Positions 53,769 to 62,082 of a stretch of DNA of 64,000 nt are shown here, piece after piece. Source of the stretch: an uncultured bacterium (lineage in GTDB: Bacteria; Patescibacteriota; Saccharimonadia; Saccharimonadales; Saccharimonadaceae); assembly GCA_903832635.1 (NCBI GenBank), contig CAILCF010000005.1, positions 124,001 to 188,000 on the forward strand. Reading direction: 5' to 3'. Numbering within the stretch: position 1 is the first letter of the stretch; each line of letters begins with the position of its first letter. The notes beneath the pieces were generated by a model that was not told where the DNA came from, made no database searches, and worked only from the letters and a program-made list of their open reading frames with translations. The position numbers and the translations under genes were made by a program.

Positions 53769-53921
53769 TATTAATAGCCTTTCAGTAATTTGTAGTATTG
53801 TATGCAGTTATAAAAAACAAGAGATTATTCGGTGATAGCGCCTGACGCATAATGCGTTAATTGTCACGGGTGCGCTCTTCTTGGAATGAGGCCCTAGCAT
53901 TTCATCGAATGCAATTAGGCA
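53769..53921 (-). promoter_or_regulatory. Structured leader of the DEAD-box helicase gene
   Basis: Predicted untranslated leader of about 145 nt. It contains a composite stem: outer arms GTGA/TCAC (53832-53835 and 53864-53867) around the inner ACGC-ATAAT-GCGT (53845-53857). Cold-shock-type helicase genes often have long leaders, which is why this is noted. No known riboswitch was recognised. Confidence 0.35.
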
Positions 53922-53950
53922 ATAATAGCATACTTTTTGCAATTTTGCAA
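53922..53950 (-). promoter_or_regulatory. Promoter of the DEAD-box helicase gene
   Basis: Minus-strand TTGCAA (53945-53950), a 17-nt spacer and extended -10 TGCTATTAT (hexamer 53922-53927), right after the uvrB stop. Confidence 0.65.
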
Positions 53951-53977
53951 GCATTATACCTTTAGATTAACGGACTT

Positions 53978-55948
53978 TTAAAGCTTTGCCTGGATTTCTG
54001 CGATTTGGTCACGGATTTCGGCAGCTTTTTCAAATTCCAAGTTTGCAGCTGCAAATTCCATTTGTCCGGTTAAGTCGCGGATAATGCCCGGATATTCATC
54101 ACGCGGAATCTTTTTAAGGTTAAGCTTTTTCGACTCATCCGGTTTTTTCGGAATAATTGCACGGAGTCCTTCACCGACTTCTTTAGCAATACTAACTGGG
54201 GTAATGTCATGTTTTTTGTTATATTCCAACTGAATCGTCCGGCGCCGATTCATCTCGCTGATTGCATTTTTCATTGATTGAGTCACATTGTCGGCATACA
54301 TAAATACTTGACCGTGCACATGTCTGGCCGCTCGACCACTGGTTTGAATCAATGCACCGGCGCTACGCAAAAAACCTTCCTTGTCTGCATCCATGATTGC
54401 CACCATACTGACTTCAGGTAAATCAAGTCCTTCACGAAGCAAATTAATCCCAACCAATACGTCATAAACGCCATTGCGTAAATCTTTTAAGATATCGCCG
54501 CGCTCTAGCGTGTCAACATCACTGTGAATATATGCCGTTTTTATATCCATTTCTTGGAGGTATGTTGATAAATCTTCAGCCATTCGTTTTGTCAGTGTTG
54601 TTACTAAGACTCGCTGACCATGAGTAACCCGGTCACGTATTTCAGAAATCAAATCGTCAATCTGACCTTTTGATGGACGAATTATTATCTCCGGTTCAAC
54701 TAAGCCTGTCGGACGAATAATTTGTTCAGACGGTTTTGGACTGTGTGATAATTCATAATCACTGGGTGTTGCAGAGACATAAATTACTTGATTTATATGA
54801 TGATTAAATTCAGCATAAGTAAGTGGTCTATTATCAAGTGCCGATGGCAAACGGAATCCGTACTCAACTAACACTTCTTTTCTGGACCTATCACCGTTAT
54901 ACATCCCACGCACCTGAGGCAATGTCATGTGACTTTCGTCAATTATCATCAAAAAATCATCATTAAAATAGTCCAGCAACGTTGCCGGTTGTTCGCCGGG
55001 TTCACGATTGGTCAGATACCGACTGTAATTTTCAATCCCCTTTACAAAGCCTGTTTCTTCTAGCATTTCGATATCATATTTTGTTCTTTGAGACAGTCTT
55101 TGCGCTTCCAGAAGTTTATTGTTTTTTTCGAACCATTCAACACGCGTTGCAAATTCCTCTTTAATGCCTTTAATTGCATGTTCTAGTTTAGCTTTGGGTG
55201 TAACATAGTGACTACTTGGAAAGATTGAAACCTCTTTTGGTTCTGCCTGAATCTCACCGGTCAATGGATCGATTCGAGTTAATCGTTCGACTTCATCAAC
55301 TAGAAACTCAACTCGATAGGCTATATCACTACCTGCCGGGAATACATCGACAATGTCGCCATGAACGCGAAAAGTACCGCGATGAAAATCGATATCATTT
55401 CGATGGTATTGAATGTCCGTGAGTAGCCGAACAAATTTGTCTTGTTTTCTTTTTTCACCCAGTTTGAGTGTAATTGACATGTCGGCATAATCTTCCGGAG
55501 AGCCAATACCATAGATACAACTTACGCTGGCAACAATTATTGTATCCCGATGAGTCAGCAGCGCGGTTGTGGCTGCGTGTCGCAACCTGTCAATCTCGTC
55601 ATTAATTTTACTGTCCTTTTCGATATACGTATCGCTCCTGGCAATATATGCTTCTGGTTGATAGTAATCAAAATAACTAACAAAATAATGTACCTCGTTA
55701 TCTGGAAAATAAGATTTAAATTCACTATAAAGTTGCGCAGCCAGCGTCTTATTGTGCGCCAAAATCAAGGTAGGTACATTACGCTTTGCAATAATGTTCG
55801 CCATTGTGAAAGTTTTACCGCTGCCGGTTACACCCAATAATACCTGTTCTTTTTCGCCGGATTCTAACCTAGAAACCAATTCTTTGATTGCTGTTGGTTG
55901 ATCACCAGTTGGCTGATAGTCACTTTTTAAATTAAATTTTTGGGTCAT
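53978..55948 (-). CDS. uvrB: Excinuclease ABC subunit B
   Basis: The damage-verifying helicase-like subunit of nucleotide excision repair. It is 656 aa. Walker A GVTGSGKTFTMANI (about residue 40), the beta-hairpin YFVSYFDYYQPEAYI (about 88), IDESHMTLPQVRGMY (motif II) and QTSGRAARHVHGQV (motif VI) are clear. A C-terminal UVR motif (MEFAAANLEFEKAAEIRDQI) binds UvrC. The start has no Shine-Dalgarno; TATAAT lies 7 nt upstream within a TAGTCTATAATAGACTA palindrome. Confidence 0.98.
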   Translation of the reverse strand: MTQKFNLKSDYQPTGDQPTAIKELVSRLESGEKEQVLLGVTGSGKTFTMANIIAKRNVPTLILAHNKTLAAQLYSEFKSYFPDNEVHYFVSYFDYYQPEAYIARSDTYIEKDSKINDEIDRLRHAATTALLTHRDTIIVASVSCIYGIGSPEDYADMSITLKLGEKRKQDKFVRLLTDIQYHRNDIDFHRGTFRVHGDIVDVFPAGSDIAYRVEFLVDEVERLTRIDPLTGEIQAEPKEVSIFPSSHYVTPKAKLEHAIKGIKEEFATRVEWFEKNNKLLEAQRLSQRTKYDIEMLEETGFVKGIENYSRYLTNREPGEQPATLLDYFNDDFLMIIDESHMTLPQVRGMYNGDRSRKEVLVEYGFRLPSALDNRPLTYAEFNHHINQVIYVSATPSDYELSHSPKPSEQIIRPTGLVEPEIIIRPSKGQIDDLISEIRDRVTHGQRVLVTTLTKRMAEDLSTYLQEMDIKTAYIHSDVDTLERGDILKDLRNGVYDVLVGINLLREGLDLPEVSMVAIMDADKEGFLRSAGALIQTSGRAARHVHGQVFMYADNVTQSMKNAISEMNRRRTIQLEYNKKHDITPVSIAKEVGEGLRAIIPKKPDESKKLNLKKIPRDEYPGIIRDLTGQMEFAAANLEFEKAAEIRDQIAEIQAKL

Positions 55949-55949
55949 C

Positions 55950-55966
55950 TAGTCTATTATAGACTA
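55950..55966 (-). promoter_or_regulatory. -10 box of uvrB within a palindrome (leaderless)
   Basis: Minus-strand TAGTCTATAATAGACTA (55950-55966) is a near-perfect palindrome that contains the -10 TATAAT (55956-55961), which ends 7 nt before the ATG. It could also be a repressor site. Confidence 0.5.
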
Positions 55967-55983
55967 TTTTTTGCGGTGTGAGT

Positions 55984-56604
55984 CTAGCCGAAGTCTTCGT
56001 CGCGGTTTTTTATATTAATACCATTATCAGTACCGTCATGTTTAAAATCGGCATACCTGATGTCCAGTGCTTTGATGACTTTTCCAACTAGTCGCTGTGG
56101 ATTCGTGTCATAAATAATATCTTTGGCGTCTAGTCCGATACTTTCAATATTCTGAATCAATGTCGGAATATAATCTGCAAGTCCACCGCTTCCCAATAAA
56201 ACACCTATTACTTTTCGGCTTTCAATTGCAGTTACAAATTCATGAAGACTTCCCATTCGACCACCCACAGTAATGACAGCATCGCTGCTGCGAACCAAGT
56301 GAACGTTCCGACCAACATATGCCATTCCAGTAAAATTTATATAATCGAATTCAACAGTCGGTAATTTATAAACTGTAACGTGTTCGCGAAATGAACTAGC
56401 AGGTGAAAAACCGACAGAAACTCCCATACGATCTTTAACACTAAATGCGCCCTGAGCTGCAAACCATGGTAAACCAACGGTAGCCCCGGTCAGTAATGTT
56501 TTACCGGCTTTGGCAATTGCTACCCCCAAATCAAAGGCCAGTTGATGCGAAGCTTGGACAGTCTGACCAGAAGCCGCACCTGATACGCAAATTTGATACT
56601 TCAC
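55984..56604 (-). CDS. LOG-like Rossmann protein, putative nucleotide phosphoribohydrolase
   Basis: A 206-aa single-domain Rossmann protein of the lysine-decarboxylase-like/LOG superfamily. It has an N-terminal CVSGAASGQTVQAS, a GVAIAKAGKTLLTGATVGLP segment and the signature VGGRMGSLHEF, which corresponds to PGGxGTxxE of LOG. Characterised LOG proteins split nucleoside 5'-monophosphates into base plus ribose 5-phosphate; other members only bind nucleotides. As the last gene of a pentose-phosphate operon, the hydrolase role is attractive but inferred. It overlaps the upstream gene by 4 nt. Confidence 0.75.
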   Translation of the reverse strand: MKYQICVSGAASGQTVQASHQLAFDLGVAIAKAGKTLLTGATVGLPWFAAQGAFSVKDRMGVSVGFSPASSFREHVTVYKLPTVEFDYINFTGMAYVGRNVHLVRSSDAVITVGGRMGSLHEFVTAIESRKVIGVLLGSGGLADYIPTLIQNIESIGLDAKDIIYDTNPQRLVGKVIKALDIRYADFKHDGTDNGINIKNRDEDFG

Positions 56605-57128
56605 TTTGCCACCCCCGTCTTATGATTTTTATTAGCTTTAGCGTTATTATACCACGCGTCAGATTCCGGCAATAGTCCGATTGATTTAACAATTTCAAGC
56701 GTTGAATCATCGTCGGTACGATAGTGACTTAGGTATCTTTCAACAATTTCACCCCTGAGGCTACGTTGACCATGGCTAATTATCCGTGACTCAAAACTAA
56801 GTTCGTGGTGAGCATTTTCTATAATATCAATCAAATTAAATGAGATTATCTCGTTTTTTATTGAGTATAAAACATAGTCGGTGTAAAAAAACAATTGTTG
56901 AATGTCTCTTCTTTTTATCGCAGCAATTAGTGCTTGATAAAGTTCATGACCGGTTGTATCGGCTGGATCTAGATTCAAAGTACGCATTACTTTGTGAGCA
57001 TTTTCAAGAATATCAGCTATCAACCTCGTATCAACTCCACTATTGCCGGTAGATTTTTCTAACGAACGCATCCCCATAGTAAATATTGGTTCGTCAATAT
57101 TTAAGGCTTTTTGTAATATACTTGGCAT
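56601..57128 (-). CDS. Unknown protein of the sugar-phosphate operon
   Basis: A 175-aa soluble, mostly helical protein with no membrane segment. Noticeable stretches are TRLIADILENAHKVMRTL, TGHELYQALIAAIKRRD and the related-looking SFNLIDIIENAHHELSF; the paired DI(L/I)ENAH suggests an internal duplication of a helical unit. I do not recognise the family. It is fixed in the operon by 9 nt from the PfkB gene and a 4-nt overlap with the LOG-like gene, so a role linked to sugar phosphates or nucleotides is likely. Confidence 0.65.
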   Translation of the reverse strand: MPSILQKALNIDEPIFTMGMRSLEKSTGNSGVDTRLIADILENAHKVMRTLNLDPADTTGHELYQALIAAIKRRDIQQLFFYTDYVLYSIKNEIISFNLIDIIENAHHELSFESRIISHGQRSLRGEIVERYLSHYRTDDDSTLEIVKSIGLLPESDAWYNNAKANKNHKTGVAK

Positions 57129-57137
57129 AATCTTTGC

Positions 57138-58103
57138 CTATAAATCTTTCTCGTTTAGAGGCATGGCGTGAAGAACTGAGTTTTTCGTCAGTATCCCCGC
57201 CTTTGCACCGATTTTTGTAACTACCGAAGTTGAATTTGCACTGGCAAAGACGATTGAATCTTTTAGTGATTTTCCAATTACCCATTGACTCAAAAAACCC
57301 GAACCAAACGCATCGCCCGCACCGGTTCTATCAATTACTTTTACGTCTTCGTACATTCCCGCCCGAACAATTGTTTGGCCGTCACTTGCCATTACGCCTT
57401 TCTGGCCGTCACTAACAATTACAACTGATACATGATTTAATAATTTTCGAACTAATTCTTCCAAAGTTTCACCGTCGACAATCATTTGGGCTTCTTCTTT
57501 ATTAACCAATAAGACATCAACATCCTCTAATAATGCCCTGAGTTTAGATATCTTTTTAAGCTCATCTTTTCCTGGGTTATAGCATACTTTTTTACCAAGT
57601 TCTTTGGCTTGGGAAAATAGTTCGTCCAAAATTTCCATGTCACCAGCCATACTGCTGATGTAAAGCCAATCAGCCGATGACCTACTTAAATCAAAATGCT
57701 TTATGTCGTAGTGGGTTGACGCACCACGGTATGTTAAAAACGTTCGTTCTCCAGTCGGTGCAATTAGTACGGTCGAGTAGCCTGTGTGATATTTTTCCGA
57801 ATAACTAATATGCTTTGTGCCAACACCTTCATTATCCAGGTCCTTCAGGACGGCTTCACCAGCTGTGTCGTGGGCAATTGTACCCATAAATTCAACCTCC
57901 AAACCTTGGCGTGCAAATGTCACAGCAGCGTTTGTGGCGCCACCACCTGTGCTGAAATTAATGTCATCAACGTCGTTTTTTGAACCAAATTCGATTTTCA
58001 AGAATACTTTTTTATCAAACTTGTCTTCAAAGGGCATAAATTCGGGTGAATGGCTCATAAAAATGTCCTGAACAGCTGCCCCGATTGTCAGCATTTTAAC
58101 CAC
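57138..58103 (-). CDS. PfkB-family sugar/nucleoside kinase
   Basis: A ribokinase-fold kinase, 321 aa from a GTG that shares its G with the fba stop (TAGTG); ATG 58094 is an alternative. The N-terminal FSTGGGATNAAVTFARQG (substrate loop) and the C-terminal DRTGAGDAFGSGFLSQW with the catalytic Asp and anion hole are canonical. The substrate may be fructose 6-phosphate, ribose or a nucleoside. The adjacent fba favours a phosphofructokinase-like step; the LOG-like gene favours ribose chemistry. Confidence 0.92.
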   Translation of the reverse strand: MVKMLTIGAAVQDIFMSHSPEFMPFEDKFDKKVFLKIEFGSKNDVDDINFSTGGGATNAAVTFARQGLEVEFMGTIAHDTAGEAVLKDLDNEGVGTKHISYSEKYHTGYSTVLIAPTGERTFLTYRGASTHYDIKHFDLSRSSADWLYISSMAGDMEILDELFSQAKELGKKVCYNPGKDELKKISKLRALLEDVDVLLVNKEEAQMIVDGETLEELVRKLLNHVSVVIVSDGQKGVMASDGQTIVRAGMYEDVKVIDRTGAGDAFGSGFLSQWVIGKSLKDSIVFASANSTSVVTKIGAKAGILTKNSVLHAMPLNEKDL

Positions 58104-59020
58104 TAAATTACCGCCTTGCCTGTGCTGTTAAATACACTAATTTTTTCCTCAACAACTTTTTGGACAGCATTTTCGACTTCCGGCATCAATTTTACGACTG
58201 CGTATTGGTCGGGGTTTTCATCCAAAACTTCGTCCATTGTCGTCCGAAATGCAAAACGCAGGTCGGTGTTTACATTGACCTTACTGACACCGATTTTTGC
58301 TGCACTTTCAAAATAATGAAGTGGTGTATCACTGCCACCATGCAAACTAATAAATTTTTTCGGATCAATTGCATCACGTATTCGCTGTAATAGATCGAGG
58401 TCTAATATTTTTGGTACTGGATATTTTCCATGCAAATTTCCTATTGCCGCTGCAAATGTATCTATCCCGGTTGCTTCAATAAATTCCTTGGCACTTTCCG
58501 GAGTACTGAAAGTTTTTTTAATTTCGTCGTAGTCAATTGCTTCTTTGAATACATCCGATGAACCACCGAAGTAATGGGGTTCTCCTTCGACAACTGCACC
58601 GGTGTATTTAGCATATTCAACGACTTCACGCGTCCCATTGATAATTTCTTCATCCGAAGCGTCATGGTTACCTTGGCTGATATCAATATGTATAAACTCG
58701 TAACCGGCATCGATTGCAGCTTTGCAATCCTCGACCGTCGGACTGTGGTCCAGATTAATATACATCTCAATTCCAAATTCTGCTTTATAGTTATCAACCA
58801 TTTCGCGTACGTTTTGCAAACCCATGGATTGTACTTCATTTTTACTAAGCTCAACCATTACGGGAGAATTTAATTTCTGAGCCGCTTTGGCAATTGCAAT
58901 CAAAGTTTCCTGGTTATCTATATTAAAAGCACCGACCGCAAAGTGTTGCTCACGAGTTCTTTGTAACAATTGTCTGGCTTTTGAATTATTATCACGGATT
59001 TGTTCTAAAGTTATTGGCAT
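58103..59020 (-). CDS. fba: Class II fructose-bisphosphate aldolase
   Basis: Zinc aldolase that cleaves fructose 1,6-bisphosphate. The start is ATG 59020 (MPITLEQIRDNN), preceded by AAAGGAT; the track start (59053) is upstream of it. It is 305 aa. Visible metal/active-site blocks are YINLDHSPTVEDCKAAIDAG (about residue 83), VEGEPHYFGG (about 142), AIGNLHGKYP (about 193) and SLHGGSDTP (about 228). A GCCGTACGGC palindrome lies in the 29-nt gap after transketolase. Aldolases of the tagatose-bisphosphate type cannot be excluded. Confidence 0.92.
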   Translation of the reverse strand: MPITLEQIRDNNSKARQLLQRTREQHFAVGAFNIDNQETLIAIAKAAQKLNSPVMVELSKNEVQSMGLQNVREMVDNYKAEFGIEMYINLDHSPTVEDCKAAIDAGYEFIHIDISQGNHDASDEEIINGTREVVEYAKYTGAVVEGEPHYFGGSSDVFKEAIDYDEIKKTFSTPESAKEFIEATGIDTFAAAIGNLHGKYPVPKILDLDLLQRIRDAIDPKKFISLHGGSDTPLHYFESAAKIGVSKVNVNTDLRFAFRTTMDEVLDENPDQYAVVKLMPEVENAVQKVVEEKISVFNSTGKAVI

Positions 59021-59049
59021 TTTATATCCTTTCTTCGCCGTACGGCTAA

Positions 59050-60048
59050 TCACATTTCTCGATGATATTGTGGTTTATTTGTTATGAACTCCTCTGCAGT
59101 ATTAGCAATATGTTCACCAGTCATGTTGAAATAATCGAATAGTTCCATTGGTTCACCACTTTCCCCGAATCTATCCTGCATACCAACCCGAACTATCGGT
59201 GTCGGTAGTTGATTGCCTAAAAGTTCAGCAACTGCACCACCAAAACCACCAGCAACTTGTGCTTCTTCGGCTGTTAAGACTCTACCGGTACGTTTGGCAC
59301 TGGAAATTATTGTTTCACTGTCAAGAGGTTTTACAGTCGGTATGTGCACTACTTCGGCGTTGATTCCTTTTTCTGATAATAGATTTGCAGCTACCAATAA
59401 TTGATACGTCATTGCCCCGGTTCCCATCAAGCTAATATCTGTTCCTTCGCGAAGAACATAGGCTTTCCCGACTTCAAAGGGTGAATTTTCAGTACTGATT
59501 ATCGGTGTTTTTTCACGAGCGAGACGCAAATAACTTGGTTTACCGTTTTCGGCAATTGCTTGAGTGGCTTTTTCAGCCTCGATACTATCACCGGGTACTA
59601 TGACAATCATGTTTGGTATAACCCGCATCAGGGCAATATCTTCAAGCATCTGATGTGTTGCACCGTCCGGCCCAACGCTAATGCCGGCATGCGATGCGAT
59701 AATTTTTACAGGTTGGTCATTCAGTGCAATCGTTGTTTTGATTTGTTCCCAATTTCGACCCGGACTAAATGCAGCATAAGCAACAGCAAACGGAATCTTG
59801 CCGGCCATTGCTAGACCACTAGCCACAGTCACTAAATTTTGTTCAGAAATTCCAATTTCTATAAATCTGTCTGGGAAAGTCTCGCGAAATAATCCAACCT
59901 GAGTGCTGTCGGTTAGGTCGGCACATAATGCAACTACTTTGTCATTAGTTCCGCCGATTGCTTTCAAGCCTTTACCAAATCCGGCTCGAATCGGCTCCAT
60001 CACGACATTATCATTGAATAAATCAGGGTTCAATTGGTATTCATTCAT
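59050..60048 (-). CDS. Transketolase, C-terminal subunit (split enzyme)
   Basis: Pyrimidine-binding and C-terminal domains of transketolase, 332 aa. ALCADLTDSTQVGLF and EIGISEQNLVTVASGLAM include the glutamate that activates thiamine diphosphate; PDGATHQMLEDIALMR is also typical. The C-terminal domain begins near residue 200. It partners the N-terminal subunit encoded just upstream, with a 4-nt overlap. Split transketolases are common in CPR bacteria and archaea. Confidence 0.94.
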   Translation of the reverse strand: MNEYQLNPDLFNDNVVMEPIRAGFGKGLKAIGGTNDKVVALCADLTDSTQVGLFRETFPDRFIEIGISEQNLVTVASGLAMAGKIPFAVAYAAFSPGRNWEQIKTTIALNDQPVKIIASHAGISVGPDGATHQMLEDIALMRVIPNMIVIVPGDSIEAEKATQAIAENGKPSYLRLAREKTPIISTENSPFEVGKAYVLREGTDISLMGTGAMTYQLLVAANLLSEKGINAEVVHIPTVKPLDSETIISSAKRTGRVLTAEEAQVAGGFGGAVAELLGNQLPTPIVRVGMQDRFGESGEPMELFDYFNMTGEHIANTAEEFITNKPQYHREM

Positions 60049-60911
60049 ATATTAGTTTCCTCTGGGTTTATGATGCTGTCCATAATCCCCAATTCATGCA
60101 AAGCTTTGGCAGCCTGTTCCGTATTTGGGGCTTTACCGTGCCATGCATAGTCGTATTCCATAAAATCAACTCCCTTGCCAGCAATTGTGTAAGCAATAAT
60201 TACACAAGGACGATTAGTAATAGCCTTGGCCATGTTAACCGAATCAATAATACTTTGAATATTGTGACCGTCAATTTCAATAACATGCCAACCAAACGAT
60301 TCCCATTTGCTTTTTAAATCTTCAAGTGGCATTACCGTTTCGGTAGAACCGTCTATTTGAATGTTGTTTCGATCTATAAATGCAATCAATTGTGTAAGTT
60401 TATATTTTCCAGCAAACATTGCGGCTTCCCAAACATTACCTTCGTCCAGTTCACCATCACCCATAACAACATAGACAAACCTGTGTTTGCTATTTTCAAG
60501 ATATTGAAGAGAATACGCATAGCCGGATGCTTGTGACAAACCACTACCAAGAGGTCCACTGGTGTTTTCAAGCCCGGGTAGTTTTACTCTTTCCGGGTGG
60601 CCCTGCAATCGGCTTCCGAGTTTTCTTAGGGTTTGTAATTCAGCTTTTTCAAAATAACCTGCTTCAGCCATTGCAGCATATTGAATCGGAACCGTATGAC
60701 CATTGCTTAAAATAAAAATATCTCGATCAGTCCATGCGGGATTTTTTGGGTCAATTTTCATAATGTTGAAATATAAAGCGGTGACAATTTCTGCCAAATC
60801 TAATGATCCAGCGGTATGACCACTTTTAGCAGCCTCTAACATGCAAATAACATCGATACGCAAATCATTGGCTTTTTTTTGTAAATCAGCAAGACTTAGC
60901 TGTTTGCCCAT
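60045..60911 (-). CDS. Transketolase, N-terminal subunit (split enzyme)
   Basis: The thiamine-diphosphate-binding half of transketolase, 288 aa. AAKSGHTAGSLDLAEIV, ILSNGHTVPIQYA, and the diphosphate/Mg motif GDGELDEGNVWEAAMFA ending with DRNNIQIDG are in place. With the downstream half it moves two-carbon units between sugar phosphates. It starts 4 nt after the rpe stop. Confidence 0.95.
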   Translation of the reverse strand: MGKQLSLADLQKKANDLRIDVICMLEAAKSGHTAGSLDLAEIVTALYFNIMKIDPKNPAWTDRDIFILSNGHTVPIQYAAMAEAGYFEKAELQTLRKLGSRLQGHPERVKLPGLENTSGPLGSGLSQASGYAYSLQYLENSKHRFVYVVMGDGELDEGNVWEAAMFAGKYKLTQLIAFIDRNNIQIDGSTETVMPLEDLKSKWESFGWHVIEIDGHNIQSIIDSVNMAKAITNRPCVIIAYTIAGKGVDFMEYDYAWHGKAPNTEQAAKALHELGIMDSIINPEETNI

Positions 60912-60915
60912 CCAA

Positions 60916-61560
60916 TTATATAATCCCTTGTTTGTTAATTTCTTGTATCATTGTAGCATAAACACTAGAGGGATCCTCGGCGTTTGCCAATGCTCCGCCA
61001 ACGTTTAAAACATCGACTCCGCCCTGAGTTAATGTGAATGCATTGTCGATGCTGACACCTCCATCCCATCCGATTTCAACACTTGGATTAATCGCTTTGA
61101 TAAGTCGAACTTTTTCAAGTTGCATCAAACTTGCCGTTCCACCATAATGACCAAGATCCCCGGAGAAAACTAAAACATGATCCGCTGCTCTAATAATGTC
61201 AGCGACTGTTTCCGGCACCGTCGGCTTCAAAAGAGCAACCCCTGCTTTTATACCGAATTTCTTGATTTTTTCAATCAACGGTAATAAATTTACATCGGTT
61301 TCAACATGGAAAATAATCAGATGTGGCTTTAAAGCAATTAACTGATCAATATAATCTAATGGGTGTGCAACCATAGCATGAATATCGATAATCCACTCGG
61401 CTGGCCACCAAATTTTTTCAGGTCCGACTAGAAATACCGGAGCAAACTCGCCATCGCTGATATCAACTTGAACACGTTGGGCAAATGGTGAATATTTTTC
61501 AACGACCGCTTTATATTGATCCTCGGTCTCTACAGTGATACATGGTGAAATAATACTCAT
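60916..61560 (-). CDS. rpe: Ribulose-phosphate 3-epimerase-like protein
   Basis: A TIM barrel that interconverts ribulose 5-phosphate and xylulose 5-phosphate. It is 214 aa. The family blocks VQVDISDGEF (about residue 31), IDIHAMVAHP (about 58), LLKPTVPE and GWDGGVSIDNAF (about 169) are present. Of the metal ligands, both aspartates and the second histidine can be matched, but the histidine before the first Asp (usually HxDxMDG) is Gln. The enzyme is thus slightly unusual. There is no gap to rpiB. Confidence 0.85.
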   Translation of the reverse strand: MSIISPCITVETEDQYKAVVEKYSPFAQRVQVDISDGEFAPVFLVGPEKIWWPAEWIIDIHAMVAHPLDYIDQLIALKPHLIIFHVETDVNLLPLIEKIKKFGIKAGVALLKPTVPETVADIIRAADHVLVFSGDLGHYGGTASLMQLEKVRLIKAINPSVEIGWDGGVSIDNAFTLTQGGVDVLNVGGALANAEDPSSVYATMIQEINKQGII

Positions 61561-62010
61561 CTAGAACTCATCAATCTGGGCATTCCGACGTTTAAAGCGA
61601 ACAGCGTCAGCGAATGGTGTATTTAGCCAAGTCTCGATTATGCCTTCCCATGCTGAGTCATCGTCCTCTAAAATCCTTGACGGCAAACATAAAATATTAC
61701 TATCGTTATCGTTCCTAGTCATCTTGGCCTCAAAGGCGTCCCATATCACGCTGGCGCGAATTCCATGGAATCTGTTTGCAGCCATCGCCATTCCTTGTCC
61801 ACCACCGCACAATAAAATTCCGCGCGGGTCTTTGTCGTCGCTTCCGATAATTTGTAGTGCCGCTGCGGCAGCAAATTCTGGAAAATCATCATTCGAATCA
61901 AGCGTTTTGTCCCCTACGTCTTCGACGTCATAGCCATGTTTGGCTAAATACGCAAATACTTTGCCTTTTAAATGAAAGCCTTGATGATCACTACCAAGAT
62001 ATATCTTCAT
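61561..62010 (-). CDS. rpiB: Ribose-5-phosphate isomerase B
   Basis: Interconverts ribose 5-phosphate and ribulose 5-phosphate. It is 149 aa. GSDHQGFHLK with Asp/His at the N-terminus, the catalytic cysteine loop GILLCGGGQGMAMAANR (about residue 68) and TRNDNDSNILCLPSR (normally RxHNDAN) fit the RpiB/LacAB family. First gene of the eight-gene operon. TATACT lies 7 nt before the ATG, so the operon message is probably leaderless at its first gene. Confidence 0.93.
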   Translation of the reverse strand: MKIYLGSDHQGFHLKGKVFAYLAKHGYDVEDVGDKTLDSNDDFPEFAAAAALQIIGSDDKDPRGILLCGGGQGMAMAANRFHGIRASVIWDAFEAKMTRNDNDSNILCLPSRILEDDDSAWEGIIETWLNTPFADAVRFKRRNAQIDEF

Positions 62011-62017
62011 AGTATAA

Positions 62018-62023
62018 AGTATA
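62018..62023 (-). promoter_or_regulatory. -10 box of the rpiB operon (leaderless)
   Basis: Minus-strand TATACT, 7 nt before the rpiB ATG. A second TATACT directly abuts the ATG. The divergent relA-like promoter shares this 72-bp gap. Confidence 0.55.
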
Positions 62024-62069
62024 AGCGTAATATAGCTGTTTATGCAAGCAGGTTATCCCAAAAATACAG

Positions 62070-62075
62070 TATAAT
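62070..62075 (+). promoter_or_regulatory. -10 box of the relA/spoT-like gene (leaderless)
   Basis: TATAAT, 7 nt before the ATG at 62083; no Shine-Dalgarno is present. No good -35 was seen. Confidence 0.6.
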
Positions 62076-62082
62076 TAATTAT

